A stretch of 44,523 nucleotides of DNA from Planctomycetaceae bacterium (GTDB taxonomy: Bacteria; Planctomycetota; Planctomycetia; Pirellulales; Pirellulaceae): assembly GCA_007121535.1 (NCBI GenBank), contig SKKK01000330.1:1-44523 (forward strand). The letters are read 5' to 3'. Below are positions 33,212 through 41,599 of this stretch, in pieces. The first letter of the stretch is position 1, and every line of letters begins with the position of its first letter. Under the pieces are notes generated by a model. It made no database searches. It was given only the letters and a program-made list of their open reading frames with translations, and had not been told where the DNA came from. Both the position numbers and the translations under genes were made by a program.

Positions 33212-34553
33212 GAATCCCACCTATCGAAAAAACGGCTCCGCCTCCCGTCCGCTGCTTGACCTGCAGGGTCCATCCGTGAGCCAGTGCGATGCGACGCACG
33301 ATCGCCAGGCCCAAACCCGTCCCGTTAGGTCGCGTGGTGAAGTAGGGAGCAAAAATGGCTTCTTCCAGCTCGGGGGGCACCCCCGGTCCTCGGTCGACGA
33401 CGGCCAGAGTTAACGTGCCCGAGCTTTCGGGCGTCAGCCGGATTGTAACGGAGGAGTCTTCCGGCGCGAATTGGACGGCGTTCTGCAGCAAATTGAACAG
33501 CAACTGCCGCAGCAGTTCGCGGTCCGCCACGATCCACCGCGTTCCGGACGCCGCTTCGAAATCCATCGAAAGACGCGCGGATTCCAGGTCAGGCTGCAAG
33601 ATCAGCCGCAACTGATCGAACATTTCTTCCATGTCCACGGGCTGCAAGCTCGGATCGCAGGGGCGAGCGAAAGCCAGGAAATGGTTGATGCGAGCGGTAA
33701 CGCGATCGCATTCCTCGATCACCGCGTGCGCGTGCTGGCGTTGTGTGGCCGGGTCGTCTTCGAACTGAGCCCATCGTTGCGTCCAACCGCGGATCAGGCC
33801 CAAGGGGTTTCGCGTCTCGTGCGCCAACCCGGCAGCCGCCTGGCTCAATTCACGCCAATGCCTCGTCTCGGTCTCCAACAGTTGCTCGCGCCCCTTGGCT
33901 TCGACTAACCGGACACTCGCTTGCCATGCCAGCGCGACGCTTAGCAGAACCAGCCCGCCGGCGATCGAAACGAAGACAAAGGATCCGACGGACCGTTGGA
34001 CCAATTGATCGTGCCTGCCCCGATCCAGCACCAGCACGGCGTAAAAGGTGCCTCCGGTTCCGAAACGTTCCGGCAGGTCGCCGAGTTCGTCCTGACGCCG
34101 TCCCATCCCGCGTCCCATGCCCATCCCACCAGGACCACCCGGGCCCCAACCCGGCCCGCCGTCGTCGACCGGTTCGATGTGGAAATGATGTACCAGGCGA
34201 AAACCGCCGTCGATCCAGGCGTCCCCCGGTTCGATCGCCGGCGGATCTGCCAGCAGTTCCAATCGGCCCGCACGCATCACTGGCTGGCCGCTGTCGTTCC
34301 TGACCTCTGCGGCCAGCACCTCGCCGCTGTCGGTCACTTCGACCAGCATGCTCTCCAACTGCTGTTCGAAAAAACGCCCCAACCGGCGATGGGATTGAAT
34401 TCCGCCGATTAGAGCGCTCATGACCGAACGCGCTGAATGGCGAGTGGACTGGCCAATCAGCTCGCGTTCATAGCTCAATCGCTGGTACTGCCAGGCGACG
34501 AAGCCCGTCCAGGCAAGCAATCCGACGACGATCGCAAGAGACTTTCGATTCAT
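33144..34553 (-). CDS. Membrane sensor histidine kinase with His/Gly/Met-rich periplasmic loop
   Basis: 469 residues. Two membrane helices (about 5-22 and 190-212) bracket a periplasmic sensor. The sensor contains VHHFHIEP near residues 121-128 and a Gly/Met/Trp-rich loop, GGPGWGPGGPGGMGMGRGM, near 132-150. HisKA box: GLAHETRNPLGLIRGW with His245. ATPase motifs: LLFNLLQNAVQFAP, VVDRGPGVPP, GTGLGLAIV. The class is ZraS/NtrB-like. The His and Met residues suggest metal sensing, which is inference. It lies 36 bp after the gene for a secreted repeat protein and overlaps its regulator. Confidence 0.9.
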   Translation of the reverse strand: MNRKSLAIVVGLLAWTGFVAWQYQRLSYERELIGQSTRHSARSVMSALIGGIQSHRRLGRFFEQQLESMLVEVTDSGEVLAAEVRNDSGQPVMRAGRLELLADPPAIEPGDAWIDGGFRLVHHFHIEPVDDGGPGWGPGGPGGMGMGRGMGRRQDELGDLPERFGTGGTFYAVLVLDRGRHDQLVQRSVGSFVFVSIAGGLVLLSVALAWQASVRLVEAKGREQLLETETRHWRELSQAAAGLAHETRNPLGLIRGWTQRWAQFEDDPATQRQHAHAVIEECDRVTARINHFLAFARPCDPSLQPVDMEEMFDQLRLILQPDLESARLSMDFEAASGTRWIVADRELLRQLLFNLLQNAVQFAPEDSSVTIRLTPESSGTLTLAVVDRGPGVPPELEEAIFAPYFTTRPNGTGLGLAIVRRIALAHGWTLQVKQRTGGGAVFSIGGIHGSNQTDPPGRGRRSEPAATAE

Positions 34554-34589
34554 GCCGTCGCACTCTTTCCTTCGTCGGCCTCATGGGGC

Positions 34590-35039
34590 CTAATCGTTGG
34601 CGACGCATCCCATGCCGCCCCCAACGCCATTGCCACGACCGATGCCCGCCCCTGGGCCCTGCCGCATCCGCCGGCCGCCCCGGTCGTCCGGATCCAACTG
34701 GCATTCCCAGTCGGCATCCCATCGGCCGCCGTGTCCCCGTCGCTTCTGCCTGCCACCCTGGCCTTCCGGACCCAACGGGCATTCCTCGCCGGCACCCCAT
34801 CGGCCGCCGTGTCCCCACCGCATCTGCCTGCCACCCTGGCCTTCCAGATCCCAGAGACACTCGCCAGCGGCGACTCGTCCCGCACCGGGTCCGCGCCGCA
34901 TCGGACCGCCTAAGGGACACTGTCCGTCAAACGGGCAAACCGTTACCTCCGGTCCGTTCGGCGGCTCGGCTTGCAACCCCAGCACCGGAATCGAACCCAG
35001 GAAAAGAACCACCAAACCAATCATCCAAGTCGTACGCAT
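34590..35039 (-). CDS. Secreted Cys/Gly/Arg 26-residue repeat protein, novel
   Basis: 149 residues with a clear signal peptide (WMIGLVVLFLGSIPVLGLQA). The mature protein has six Cys (35, 41, 61, 87, 113, 145). Cys61, Cys87 and Cys113 are exactly 26 residues apart and head three tandem repeats. The unit reads roughly ECPLGPEGQGGRQMRWGHGG, then RW and two or three residues. The DNA repeats are 78 bp and nearly identical in part (34632-34865). His, Met, Cys and Arg could bind metal or anions. I recognise no family. It has its own -24/-12 promoter and precedes a sensor kinase and sigma-54 regulator, a position like that of zraP. Confidence 0.75.
   Translation of the reverse strand: MRTTWMIGLVVLFLGSIPVLGLQAEPPNGPEVTVCPFDGQCPLGGPMRRGPGAGRVAAGECLWDLEGQGGRQMRWGHGGRWGAGEECPLGPEGQGGRQKRRGHGGRWDADWECQLDPDDRGGRRMRQGPGAGIGRGNGVGGGMGCVAND
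34632..34865 (-). repeat. Three 78-bp tandem repeats inside the secreted protein gene
   Basis: Units of 78 bp encode residues 59-84, 85-110 and 111-136. The first two are the most alike, sharing long identical stretches at the DNA level; the third is more diverged. This indicates recent unit duplication and likely copy-number variation. Confidence 0.75.
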
Positions 35040-35116
35040 GTCTTTGCTGCTCCCGTGTTTTCAAGTTCACTCTGCCAGCCGACCACTCGGCTCGGCTTAC
35101 CTGAAATGACAGAAAA

Positions 35117-35132
35117 AGCAATCGGCGTGCCG
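35117..35132 (-). promoter_or_regulatory. Sigma-54 (-24/-12) promoter of the repeat protein/kinase/regulator operon
   Basis: On the minus strand: CGGCACG, CCGA, TTGCT, followed by TTT. Only the first base differs from TGGCACG-N4-TTGCW. GG and GC are 12 bp apart. The predicted transcription start is near 35106, 67 bp before the ATG at 35039. Confidence 0.8.
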
Positions 35133-35161
35133 TGATGCCGGGGAAGACCTGGCATTCACGC

Positions 35162-35196
35162 AAAACGCCGAAAATAAGGGAAAACGGCGATTTTTT
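35162..35196. terminator. Bidirectional intrinsic terminator
   Basis: Stem CGCCG (35166-35170) with CGGCG (35185-35189), flanked by A-rich sequence on the left and TTTTTT on the right. Read on the minus strand it ends the DUF2231 gene with TTTTG after the stem. Confidence 0.6.
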
Positions 35197-35227
35197 GGAA
35201 ATCACGGTGGTCCCGAGCTGCCCGGGC

Positions 35228-35266
35228 GTGCAGTTCTTGCACATTGCCGCTATCGGCGATCGGCAA
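35228..35266. promoter_or_regulatory. Two dyads, candidate activator sites
   Basis: GTGCA-N5-TGCAC (35228-35242) is a perfect dyad. TTGCCG-N11-CGGCAA (35244-35266) is another. They lie about 100-135 bp upstream of the -24 element on the minus strand, the usual place for enhancer sites of a sigma-54 regulator. Confidence 0.4.
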
Positions 35267-35304
35267 AAACTGCAAACAACCCTGGCCTTGCTCGTATCCC
35301 TGGC

Positions 35305-35997
35305 TCAGGGATCATCCGCCTCGTCGGACGGTTCCTCCATCGGCTCGTCAACCGCTTCGTCGACCGGCGGATCGTCGACAGGCTCTTCGTCCTCTTCGTC
35401 CTCTTCTTCTTCCGCCAGCAAACCCATCAAGTCGTCGAACAAATCTTCATCAAACTCGGCTTCCTCTCCGTTTGCCGGTTGGGGGCGTTCATATTGATCG
35501 GACAGGATCGCGCGGGCTCCGTACTGATGCACCAAGCGGCCACCCAGATGTGCCGCGTTGGCAAGCTGGATGTTCATCACACTCAGAAATACCAGGAACA
35601 CCAGATTCGTCGGCAACCAGTACTTCCATTGATTGCACTTCGCGACCACCAGCGGCACGGCCAGCAGCACGGCGTACAGCACGGTCAACCCGATATACCA
35701 GTTCTGGACACTCTTGGCGGCCTCTTGATGCTGGACGACCACTTCCCAACCACCTTCTTCGACGTGGTCCAATGCGAGGTAAGCCGCATCGCCGGTCGAA
35801 ACGGCTACGGCGCCACTGATGGTCCCGATCACCAGCAGCATCAAAGCGGTCAAACCGAACCAGCGGCCGTGCTTGCCCAGCAACCCGGCAAGCAGCACGA
35901 ACAACGGGGCGACAAACAGCAGCGCAATGGGAAAATGGACCACCAGTGGATGCATTCCTTCCCACGGAGGTGGCGGAGGCAGTTCGAGCGTAAACAT
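35305..35997 (-). CDS. DUF2231 membrane protein with acidic tail
   Basis: 230 residues from an ATG with AGGAG close upstream. Four hydrophobic helices contain the DUF2231 signature, MHPLVVHFPIALLFVAPLFV, with its conserved His residues, which could bind haem or metal. Later helices are ALMLLVIGTISGAVAV, IGLTVLYAVLLAVPLVVA and LPTNLVFLVFLSVMNI. The last 60 residues are a Glu/Asp-rich, disordered tail, not part of the usual domain. Function is unknown. It lies upstream of the sigma-54 operon on the same strand but is separated by a terminator. Confidence 0.8.
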   Translation of the reverse strand: MFTLELPPPPPWEGMHPLVVHFPIALLFVAPLFVLLAGLLGKHGRWFGLTALMLLVIGTISGAVAVSTGDAAYLALDHVEEGGWEVVVQHQEAAKSVQNWYIGLTVLYAVLLAVPLVVAKCNQWKYWLPTNLVFLVFLSVMNIQLANAAHLGGRLVHQYGARAILSDQYERPQPANGEEAEFDEDLFDDLMGLLAEEEEDEEDEEPVDDPPVDEAVDEPMEEPSDEADDP

Positions 35998-36154
35998 GAT
36001 TGGGCTCCTAGCGGTAGGAAATATCCAAGTCGACCGTCAACGACCAAGGAGATACCCCCCAATCGCTGCGGTTCGATCAATCCAGTGCCTCTGATTTTAA
36101 TTCAACAAGGGACGGGATGTAAGGCCCGGCGAAGGAATAACCATCGCACACCGT

Positions 36155-36195
36155 GGGTCCCGCGCGCTGTGGGACCCGCGCGCCGAGCGGGACCC
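36155..36195. repeat. GGGTCCCGC palindrome near the end of xylA
   Basis: Perfect 9-bp arms GGGTCCCGC (36155-36163) and GCGGGACCC (36187-36195), with an internal GGGACCC that allows alternative pairing. It lies 33 bp past the xylA stop codon. No T-run follows. Confidence 0.5.
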
Positions 36196-36227
36196 CCTTC
36201 CGCGAAATCCGATGCTGGCCTTCCGGA

Positions 36228-37538
36228 TTACAGGTAGCGGTTGATCAGATGCTCCAACATTTCCTGGCGTCCGCTGGCATTGGGCGAAATCTCGCCCTTC
36301 TCCAGCATATAGGCTTCGAGCGATCGAAAGTCGGCGGCGCCCGATTCGATTTCGGCGCCGATCCCGGAGTCCCAACTCGCGTAACGCTGTTGGACGAACG
36401 CGTCCAATTCGCCGTCGGCTCGGATGGCCGCCGCGATCTTCAGGCCACGGGCAAAGGCGTCCATTCCGCCAACGTGAGCATGGAACAAATCGATCGGCTC
36501 GAAGCTTTCGCGCCGCAATTTGGCGTCGAAATTGACTCCGCCCGGCGCCAACCCGCCGTATTTCAACAAGACCAGCATGCACTGGGAGGTCAGATAGTAG
36601 TCGGTGGGAAACTGGTCCGTATCCCAGCCCAGCAGCAGATCGCCCGTGTTGGCGTCGATGGAGCCCAGCGCGCCTTGGTGACCCGCGTAGTCCAGTTCAT
36701 GCATCATCGTGTGCCCGGCCAACGTGGCATGGTTGGTTTCCAGGTTCAGCTTGAAGTGATCCAGCAGATCGTACGCGCGCAGAAAGTTGATGCAGGCGGC
36801 TGCATCCGAGTCGTATTGGTGCTTGGTGGGCTCCTTGGGCTTGGGCTCGATCAAAAACTGGCCGGTAAAGCCGATGTCTTTCGCATAGTCGACCGCCAGG
36901 TGCAGGAAGCGGCCCAGATGGTCCAGTTCGCGTTTCATGTCGGTATTGAACAAATTCTGGTAGCCTTCGCGACCACCCCAAAAAACGTAGTTTACACCCC
37001 CCAGTTCCTTGGTGATTTCCAGGCACTTCTTCACCTGGGCTGCGGCAAACGCAAACGCATCGGCATTGCAACTGGTCGCTGCACCATGCATGTACCGGGG
37101 ATTGCTGAACAGATTGGCCGTTCCCCACAGAAGCTTGATGCCGGTGCGATCCTGTTCTTCCTTCAGCACCTTGGCGACCTCGTCCAGGTTTCGATTCGAC
37201 TCGGCCAACGTCTGCCCTTCCGGAGCTACGTCCCGATCGTGGAACGCATAGAACGGAGCCCCCAATTTTTCGATGAATTCGAAGGCGACACGTGCTCGAT
37301 TCTGGGCGTTGGCAACCGAGTCCGTACCGTCTTCCCAGGGCCGCAGCATGGTACCCGGACCGAAAGGATCGGCGCCGGAGCCGCGAAAAGTGTGCCAATA
37401 GACGACGCTGAATCGAAAATGATCCTTCATCGCCTTGCCTTCCACGATTTCCTCGGGGTTGTACCAGCGGAATGCAAGCGGATTCTTCGAGTCCGGGCCT
37501 TCGTAGCAGATCTTCTGGATTTCGGGGAATGCAGCCAT
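36228..37538 (-). CDS. xylA: Xylose isomerase
   Basis: 436 residues from ATG 37538 (a TTG at 37556 is also in frame, without ribosome binding site). It is the long class II form: [19 protein letters not shown], catalytic His in [11 protein letters not shown], metal Glu and Lys in [26 protein letters not shown], and the Asp set in GSIDANTGD and [10 protein letters not shown]. It interconverts D-xylose and D-xylulose in the cytoplasm. No xylulokinase is encoded in the window; the gene stands alone between a repeat and the sigma factor gene. Confidence 0.96.
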   Translation of the reverse strand: MAAFPEIQKICYEGPDSKNPLAFRWYNPEEIVEGKAMKDHFRFSVVYWHTFRGSGADPFGPGTMLRPWEDGTDSVANAQNRARVAFEFIEKLGAPFYAFHDRDVAPEGQTLAESNRNLDEVAKVLKEEQDRTGIKLLWGTANLFSNPRYMHGAATSCNADAFAFAAAQVKKCLEITKELGGVNYVFWGGREGYQNLFNTDMKRELDHLGRFLHLAVDYAKDIGFTGQFLIEPKPKEPTKHQYDSDAAACINFLRAYDLLDHFKLNLETNHATLAGHTMMHELDYAGHQGALGSIDANTGDLLLGWDTDQFPTDYYLTSQCMLVLLKYGGLAPGGVNFDAKLRRESFEPIDLFHAHVGGMDAFARGLKIAAAIRADGELDAFVQQRYASWDSGIGAEIESGAADFRSLEAYMLEKGEISPNASGRQEMLEHLINRYL

Positions 37539-37648
37539 CGCATGTCTTTCTGTCAAGAATGTCTGGGAGCGTGGACAGCCGAATCGAATTCCGGCACAGC
37601 AAGAAAATCTTCCCAGATATTCTGCGAGGCGGCAACGGGGGACAACAT

Positions 37649-39343
37649 TCAGAAGGTCTCGATCACCGGGATATCCACGCCATCGACAAAGCTGGACAGC
37701 GTTCGGCTGCGGAAGGGCTGTTGCAGCTTCTTGACGGCCTTGGATTCGATCTGGCGCACTCGCTCGCGAGTCACCGAGAAGACGCGACCGACCTCTTCCA
37801 GCGTATAGGCGTAACCATCGGCCAAGCCGAAACGCATCCGCAGGATCTCCCGCTCGCGGTAGTTCAAGGTCTTGATCACTTCCTCCAAGCGATCTTTCAA
37901 CGCCGCGCGGTTGGTCTCGGCCAGGGGATCGTCTTTTCGATGGTCTTCCAAGAATTCCCCGAAATCGCTGTCATCATGCTCGGTGACCGGTTGGTCCAGC
38001 GACAGTGGCTGGCGGGACATTCGCAGGATCATGCGAGTATCATCCAGCGACAATCCGGCCTGCGTGGCGGTCTCTTCGGGCGTCGGTTCTCGGCCCAGTT
38101 CCTGCACGAGATCCTGCGTCACGTTCCGGATCTTGCTCATCGTATCGATCATGTGGACCGGCACCCGAATCGTACGGCTCTGGTCGGCAATCGCTCGCGT
38201 GATGGCCTGCCGGATCCACCAGGTCGCGTAGGTCGAAAATTTGTAGCCCCGCTGATGCTCGAATTTGTCCACCGCGCGCATCAGTCCGGTGTTGCCCTCC
38301 TGGATCAAATCCAGGAACGACAGTCCGCGATTTCGGTACTTCTTGGCGATCGACACGACCAGCCGCAGGTTACCGGCAGACAGACGGCGTTTGGCGGCGT
38401 CGTAGTGCCGGCAGTAGACCTCGGTCTGCCGCACTCGCCGAGCCAGCGTGGCGGGCGTTTCGAACGTCAATCGCATCAGGTAGCACAGCTCGGCTCGCAA
38501 TTCGGTGCTCGACCTTCCGAAATGGGAACCACTGGACGCAGCCTCGCGCAACTGATCTTTCAACTGCTGCATCCGAGCCGAAATCTCTTGCAATTGTTCG
38601 AACAGCGGTTGCAGCCGATTGGTGCGCAGATTCATTTCTTCGATCAACCGCACGGCTCGGTTCCTGCGGCGGACCAACGCGGCCCATGCGCGACGACGCA
38701 CCTCGATCGGCTGACGCCTGCTGACCGCGATGCGAAAATCCCGACTGTTCAGCACCAGCAAATGCTGGAGCGTCCTCAGGTTGGGCTCCAACCGCTTCAG
38801 CGTCCGTTTTTTCTCGGCCGTGTTGGTAACCGACACCTCGACCGTACGATCCAATCGCAAGCTTCCGTCCCGGATATTTTCCAGAATCGTCACAGCGGCT
38901 CGCAACGTGAAATCCGTCGCCAACATGCTATGGCGATACCGATGCCGGGCAGCATCGATTCTGCGGGCCGCTGCAATTTCGGCTTGACGATCCAGCATCG
39001 GAATCTGCCCCATCTGCATCAAATAGATCCGGATCGGATCATCGGTGGGGCTGGCTGGAACTGGCCGCGATTCCGAATCGTCGTCGAACCAGGAGTCGTC
39101 TTCATCCTCCCGATCCCCGAACCCATCGAATTCGTCGTCCAACGCCTCGAATAAGTACTCATCCTCGCGACGTTTCCCCGTACGCTTTGCGCGGAATGTC
39201 GCAGAATGGCCGGAACCGTTCCCATTTGTCGAGGCGGACTGTTCGTAACAGTCCCCCGATCGGCGCCGCGATGCGGCGTTGCGCGTCGTCCTCAAGATGC
39301 TGCCCCTTGTATCGCGCGTCTTCTGCTGAATCGTATTACGCAT
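37649..39343 (-). CDS. sigA: Primary RNA polymerase sigma factor
   Basis: 564 residues, sigma-70 group 1-like. Region 1.2: [17 protein letters not shown]. Regions 2.1-2.4: [39 protein letters not shown] and [20 protein letters not shown]. Region 3 starts [11 protein letters not shown]. Region 4.2: [20 protein letters not shown]. The first 95 residues are a poorly conserved basic then acidic stretch, and a long Arg-rich insert lies between 1.2 and 2.1, as in other large primary sigma factors. It recognises -35/-10 promoters such as those at 17485 and 29162. Confidence 0.93.
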   Translation of the reverse strand: MRNTIQQKTRDTRGSILRTTRNAASRRRSGDCYEQSASTNGNGSGHSATFRAKRTGKRREDEYLFEALDDEFDGFGDREDEDDSWFDDDSESRPVPASPTDDPIRIYLMQMGQIPMLDRQAEIAAARRIDAARHRYRHSMLATDFTLRAAVTILENIRDGSLRLDRTVEVSVTNTAEKKRTLKRLEPNLRTLQHLLVLNSRDFRIAVSRRQPIEVRRRAWAALVRRRNRAVRLIEEMNLRTNRLQPLFEQLQEISARMQQLKDQLREAASSGSHFGRSSTELRAELCYLMRLTFETPATLARRVRQTEVYCRHYDAAKRRLSAGNLRLVVSIAKKYRNRGLSFLDLIQEGNTGLMRAVDKFEHQRGYKFSTYATWWIRQAITRAIADQSRTIRVPVHMIDTMSKIRNVTQDLVQELGREPTPEETATQAGLSLDDTRMILRMSRQPLSLDQPVTEHDDSDFGEFLEDHRKDDPLAETNRAALKDRLEEVIKTLNYREREILRMRFGLADGYAYTLEEVGRVFSVTRERVRQIESKAVKKLQQPFRSRTLSSFVDGVDIPVIETF

Positions 39344-39362
39344 GTACGCAAAAATCTTTATC

Positions 39363-39379
39363 GTGGCACAATTCGTGCC
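39363..39379. promoter_or_regulatory. Perfect TGGCAC-N5-GTGCCA dyad upstream of sigA
   Basis: The dyad is 20 bp before the sigA start. Read on the minus strand, TGGCACG-AATT-GTGCC also fits the invariant GG/GC spacing of a -24/-12 promoter, and TTGGCA with TAAAGA (15 bp apart) fits a poor -35/-10. It may be an operator for a dimeric repressor. Confidence 0.5.
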
Positions 39380-39703
39380 AAAACGCCCGCGGAACGATGC
39401 GGCCGTTACATAAATTACGAACTGTCAAAGGTTTGCGCGCCAACCTGGATTGACGCCATCGCCAACCAACCGATGCACATTGTCAACATGTGTTGTCGTT
39501 TGGCATCACGGTGGGGTTCTTCGGCAACGTGCACGAAACCGACAAAATCGCCCGTTCCGCCCGTCCTTGACCGTGAATCAAACGACTTCCGGGGGCACCG
39601 ATTGCGTCTGAAGGAACTGCAACTCCCGTTCCATTCGATGGGCTCGATGGAATGTTTGACTTGGTCGGTTTGCCTGGTCGTGTACGAGTCGCATGGATCA
39701 GGG

Positions 39704-39709
39704 TATAAT
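39704..39709 (+). promoter_or_regulatory. TATAAT -10 box for the response regulator gene
   Basis: A perfect -10 hexamer. The base set 17 bp upstream (TGTACG) is a poor -35. Distance to the likely ATG (39833) is about 115 bp. Confidence 0.4.
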
Positions 39710-39832
39710 CTCTCGACCGGTTGCGGGTTCGGGCAGTTGCTTGACTCTGAGGCCGGACGGACCGATGTTTCCGGTTGCTTGATGGGTAGCCGGTCCTTGA
39801 TCAGCTTGCCAGCGCTGTGGAGAACTGCCGAG

Positions 39833-40318
39833 ATGGCCGAAACCAGTAGGATCTTGATCGCCGACGATAATCAGCCCAATTGCGAGCTGTTAGAAGCGTA
39901 CTTGGCCAATCTGGATTGCGACGTGGAATTCGCTGCGGACGGTCACGAGACGTTGGAAAAAGTCAAATCGTTCCAGCCTGACCTTATTCTGCTGGATGTC
40001 ATGATGCCCCGACTGAGCGGTTTCGAGGTGTGCCGCCAATTGAAGGACGATCCGGAAACCAGCCGCATTATGATCTTGATGGTCACAGCACTGAACGAAC
40101 TCGGCGACATCGAACGGGCTGTCCAAGCGAAGACCGATGACTTTTTGTCCAAACCGGTCAACAAAATTGAATTGCTGAAGCGCGTCGAGAACATGCTGAA
40201 GCTGAAGGACATCCGCAACGAAAACGAACGACTCCGCCGCTATATCGAATCCATGGAAGAATCTGCCGATCCCGCCCGCAACAGCAAACTACCCGGCCAG
40301 GACTCGAACCTGGACTAA
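39833..40318 (+). CDS. Single-domain response regulator
   Basis: 161 residues from ATG 39833 (ATG 39782 is in frame upstream). Receiver motifs: ILIADDNQPN, phospho-acceptor Asp in LILLDVMMPRLSGFEV, Thr in LMVTALNE, Lys in LSKPVNK. After the receiver there is only a short charged helix (KLKDIRNENERLRRYIESME), no output domain. The last ten codons are read from the complement of the tRNA-Gln gene, giving KLPGQDSNLD, so the natural C-terminus overlaps a tRNA on the opposite strand. It probably signals by protein contact. It is divergent from sigA. Confidence 0.85.
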   Translation: MAETSRILIADDNQPNCELLEAYLANLDCDVEFAADGHETLEKVKSFQPDLILLDVMMPRLSGFEVCRQLKDDPETSRIMILMVTALNELGDIERAVQAKTDDFLSKPVNKIELLKRVENMLKLKDIRNENERLRRYIESMEESADPARNSKLPGQDSNLD

Positions 40319-40360
40319 GGGAGCCAAAATCCCTAGTGCTGCCAATTACACCACCGGGTA
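40290..40360 (-). tRNA. tRNA-Gln (anticodon TTG)
   Basis: 71 bases with a full cloverleaf. Acceptor stem TACCCGG/CCGGGTA, D-arm region with AATTGGCAG, anticodon arm AGGGA-TTTTGGC-TCCCT giving anticodon TTG, and T-arm CCAGGTTCGAGTCCTGG. No CCA is encoded. Its 3' end overlaps the end of the response regulator gene on the other strand by 29 bases. Confidence 0.93.
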
Positions 40361-40732
40361 AACCATCGGTCTCAGCATGATACTCAATTTTCGAGCGTCG
40401 ACAACCGCAAATTGGCAGCAAATCACGAGCAGTTTATTCCCCCCCGAAAAAGATCGCGTTCGTGGGATTCGGTGGCTGGAATCTGTCTCGATGCCAACTC
40501 GGTGGCAGTAAGCACCCGTTCAAGTACTTCTTGGTGGAATCGGGCGGAAGGGGTCGGGAGTCTTTTTCGGGTGATCCGCTTCCCGAATGGTAGATCGTTG
40601 GCCGAAAACGACTGCCGACCCCGTTACGCCCCCCATGCAGGGATGCCTCAATTGGCAAGAAACCCCTGGCCGGTGCTCACTTTGCGTCTTCCTTTCCAAG
40701 GTTGAGCCATTCGGTTCGCACCCGATCCCGGG
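40361..40732. other. Intergenic region with a large hairpin
   Basis: Contains the 73-bp palindromic element at 40550-40622. A 97-codon plus-strand frame (40412-40705) runs through the element, with no convincing ribosome binding site or homology; not called. Confidence 0.5.
40550..40622. repeat. 73-bp element with 21-bp inverted ends
   Basis: Arms GGGGTCGGGAGTCTTTTTCGG (read in two parts: GGGGTCGGGAGTC, TTTTTCGG; 40550-40570) and CCGAAAAC plus GACTGCCGACCCC (40602-40622) pair at about 18 of 21 positions. The 31-bp centre has no frame. It looks like a dispersed fold-back repeat. Confidence 0.6.
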
Positions 40733-41590
40733 CTATCGCAACTGGACGGCGGCTCGCGTGCCCATGTCCAGGAACTTGACCAGCACGACCATGTCCGCGT
40801 TAAAGCACATGCCCCGCGCGCCCGGCTGCAGATTCATCCCCTCGGCCACCGCGTGGCGATAAAACGGTTCGGGCAAGACGCTGGACATGTTGAACAGCAC
40901 GGTTGCCAGATCGTCCGGCAGTCCTTGCGGCGAGGCGGGGAAGAGGATCTGTTGAGCCTGCGTCATCGACAGATGGCAGTTGAACAGCAGAACGTTTCCG
41001 TCGTTGGTCGACAGATTGCGAACGGCCTCGGCGTACGGGATCGGATTACCGTCCTGGGATTCGCCGTCCGAGATGTGAATCACAATGGGCGGGAAACTGT
41101 CCGGGTGCTGCTGAATCCATTGCTCCAAGACCTGGTAGGCATGATACAACACGTGGCACATGGGCGTGCTGCCCTCGGCGACCGGGTCCACCCAGATCGG
41201 ACTCTCTGCCGGAAACTCCATCCACTGGCCGGTCTCTTCGTCCTGGATCCGCTGCATCTTGGTATCGATCCGCGCCGGATGATTGCCGATCTGGGTGACG
41301 GACACCAGTTCCCGCCCGGCCAGCGGACCGACCAGTGCCGACCGGATGATCGGGCTGGCCTGCTGGTCGGTCCGGTATCCGATGACGCCCACGTCCATAT
41401 AGTCTCGGATGCCTTCGTCCCCGGAAGCGCGGATCGAGATGTTGTACAACCATCCGTTGACGGCGTCGGCCAATTCGTCGCACTTGCGGCGATCGGATCC
41501 ACCCAACGGTTCAACCATCGAATAGGAATGGTCCAGCAAGAACAGAATACATGCTTTGTGATCGCGGCTAATCTCTCGTTGATAAGGCAA
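40733..41590 (-). CDS. Von Willebrand factor A domain protein
   Basis: 285 residues from a TTG at 41590. The TTG is supported by a strong ribosome binding site, GGGAGG (41602-41597), six bases away; no ATG fits. The protein is one VWA domain: MIDAS motif DHSYSM near residue 20 in CILFLLDHSYSM, the conserved Thr in GSTPMCHVLYHA, and the Asp in VIHISDGESQDGNP. There is no signal peptide. Such cytoplasmic VWA proteins scaffold metal-dependent protein contacts. Its partner is not evident. Confidence 0.83.
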   Translation of the reverse strand: MPYQREISRDHKACILFLLDHSYSMVEPLGGSDRRKCDELADAVNGWLYNISIRASGDEGIRDYMDVGVIGYRTDQQASPIIRSALVGPLAGRELVSVTQIGNHPARIDTKMQRIQDEETGQWMEFPAESPIWVDPVAEGSTPMCHVLYHAYQVLEQWIQQHPDSFPPIVIHISDGESQDGNPIPYAEAVRNLSTNDGNVLLFNCHLSMTQAQQILFPASPQGLPDDLATVLFNMSSVLPEPFYRHAVAEGMNLQPGARGMCFNADMVVLVKFLDMGTRAAVQLR

Positions 41591-41599
41591 GACTTGCCT
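41585..41599. promoter_or_regulatory. Dyad covering the start and ribosome binding site of the VWA gene
   Basis: AGGCAAG-A-CTTGCCT is a perfect 15-bp dyad that includes the TTG start and half of the GGGAGG site. It could be an operator or an RNA hairpin that hides the ribosome binding site. Confidence 0.4.

Larger units (their letters stand above)
39344..39832. other. Intergenic region between sigA and the response regulator gene
   Basis: Divergent spacer. It contains a perfect dyad near sigA (39363-39379) and a TATAAT box (39704-39709) facing the response regulator gene. Plus-strand frames here lack ribosome binding sites and resemble nothing I recognise. Confidence 0.5.

Noticed and set aside
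34590-35039. Repeat protein considered as a ZraP/CpxP homolog
   Set aside because: Position is similar, but it lacks the LTxxQ-type helical motifs and is instead Cys/Gly/Arg repeats.
36153-37808. 551-codon plus-strand frame opposite xylA
   Set aside because: Antisense shadow of xylose isomerase; crosses a palindrome and gene boundaries.
37472-39154. 560-codon plus-strand frame opposite sigA
   Set aside because: Antisense shadow of the primary sigma gene; no recognisable domain.
40412-40705. 97-codon frame between tRNA-Gln and the VWA gene
   Set aside because: Passes through the 73-bp palindrome; no ribosome binding site or homology.
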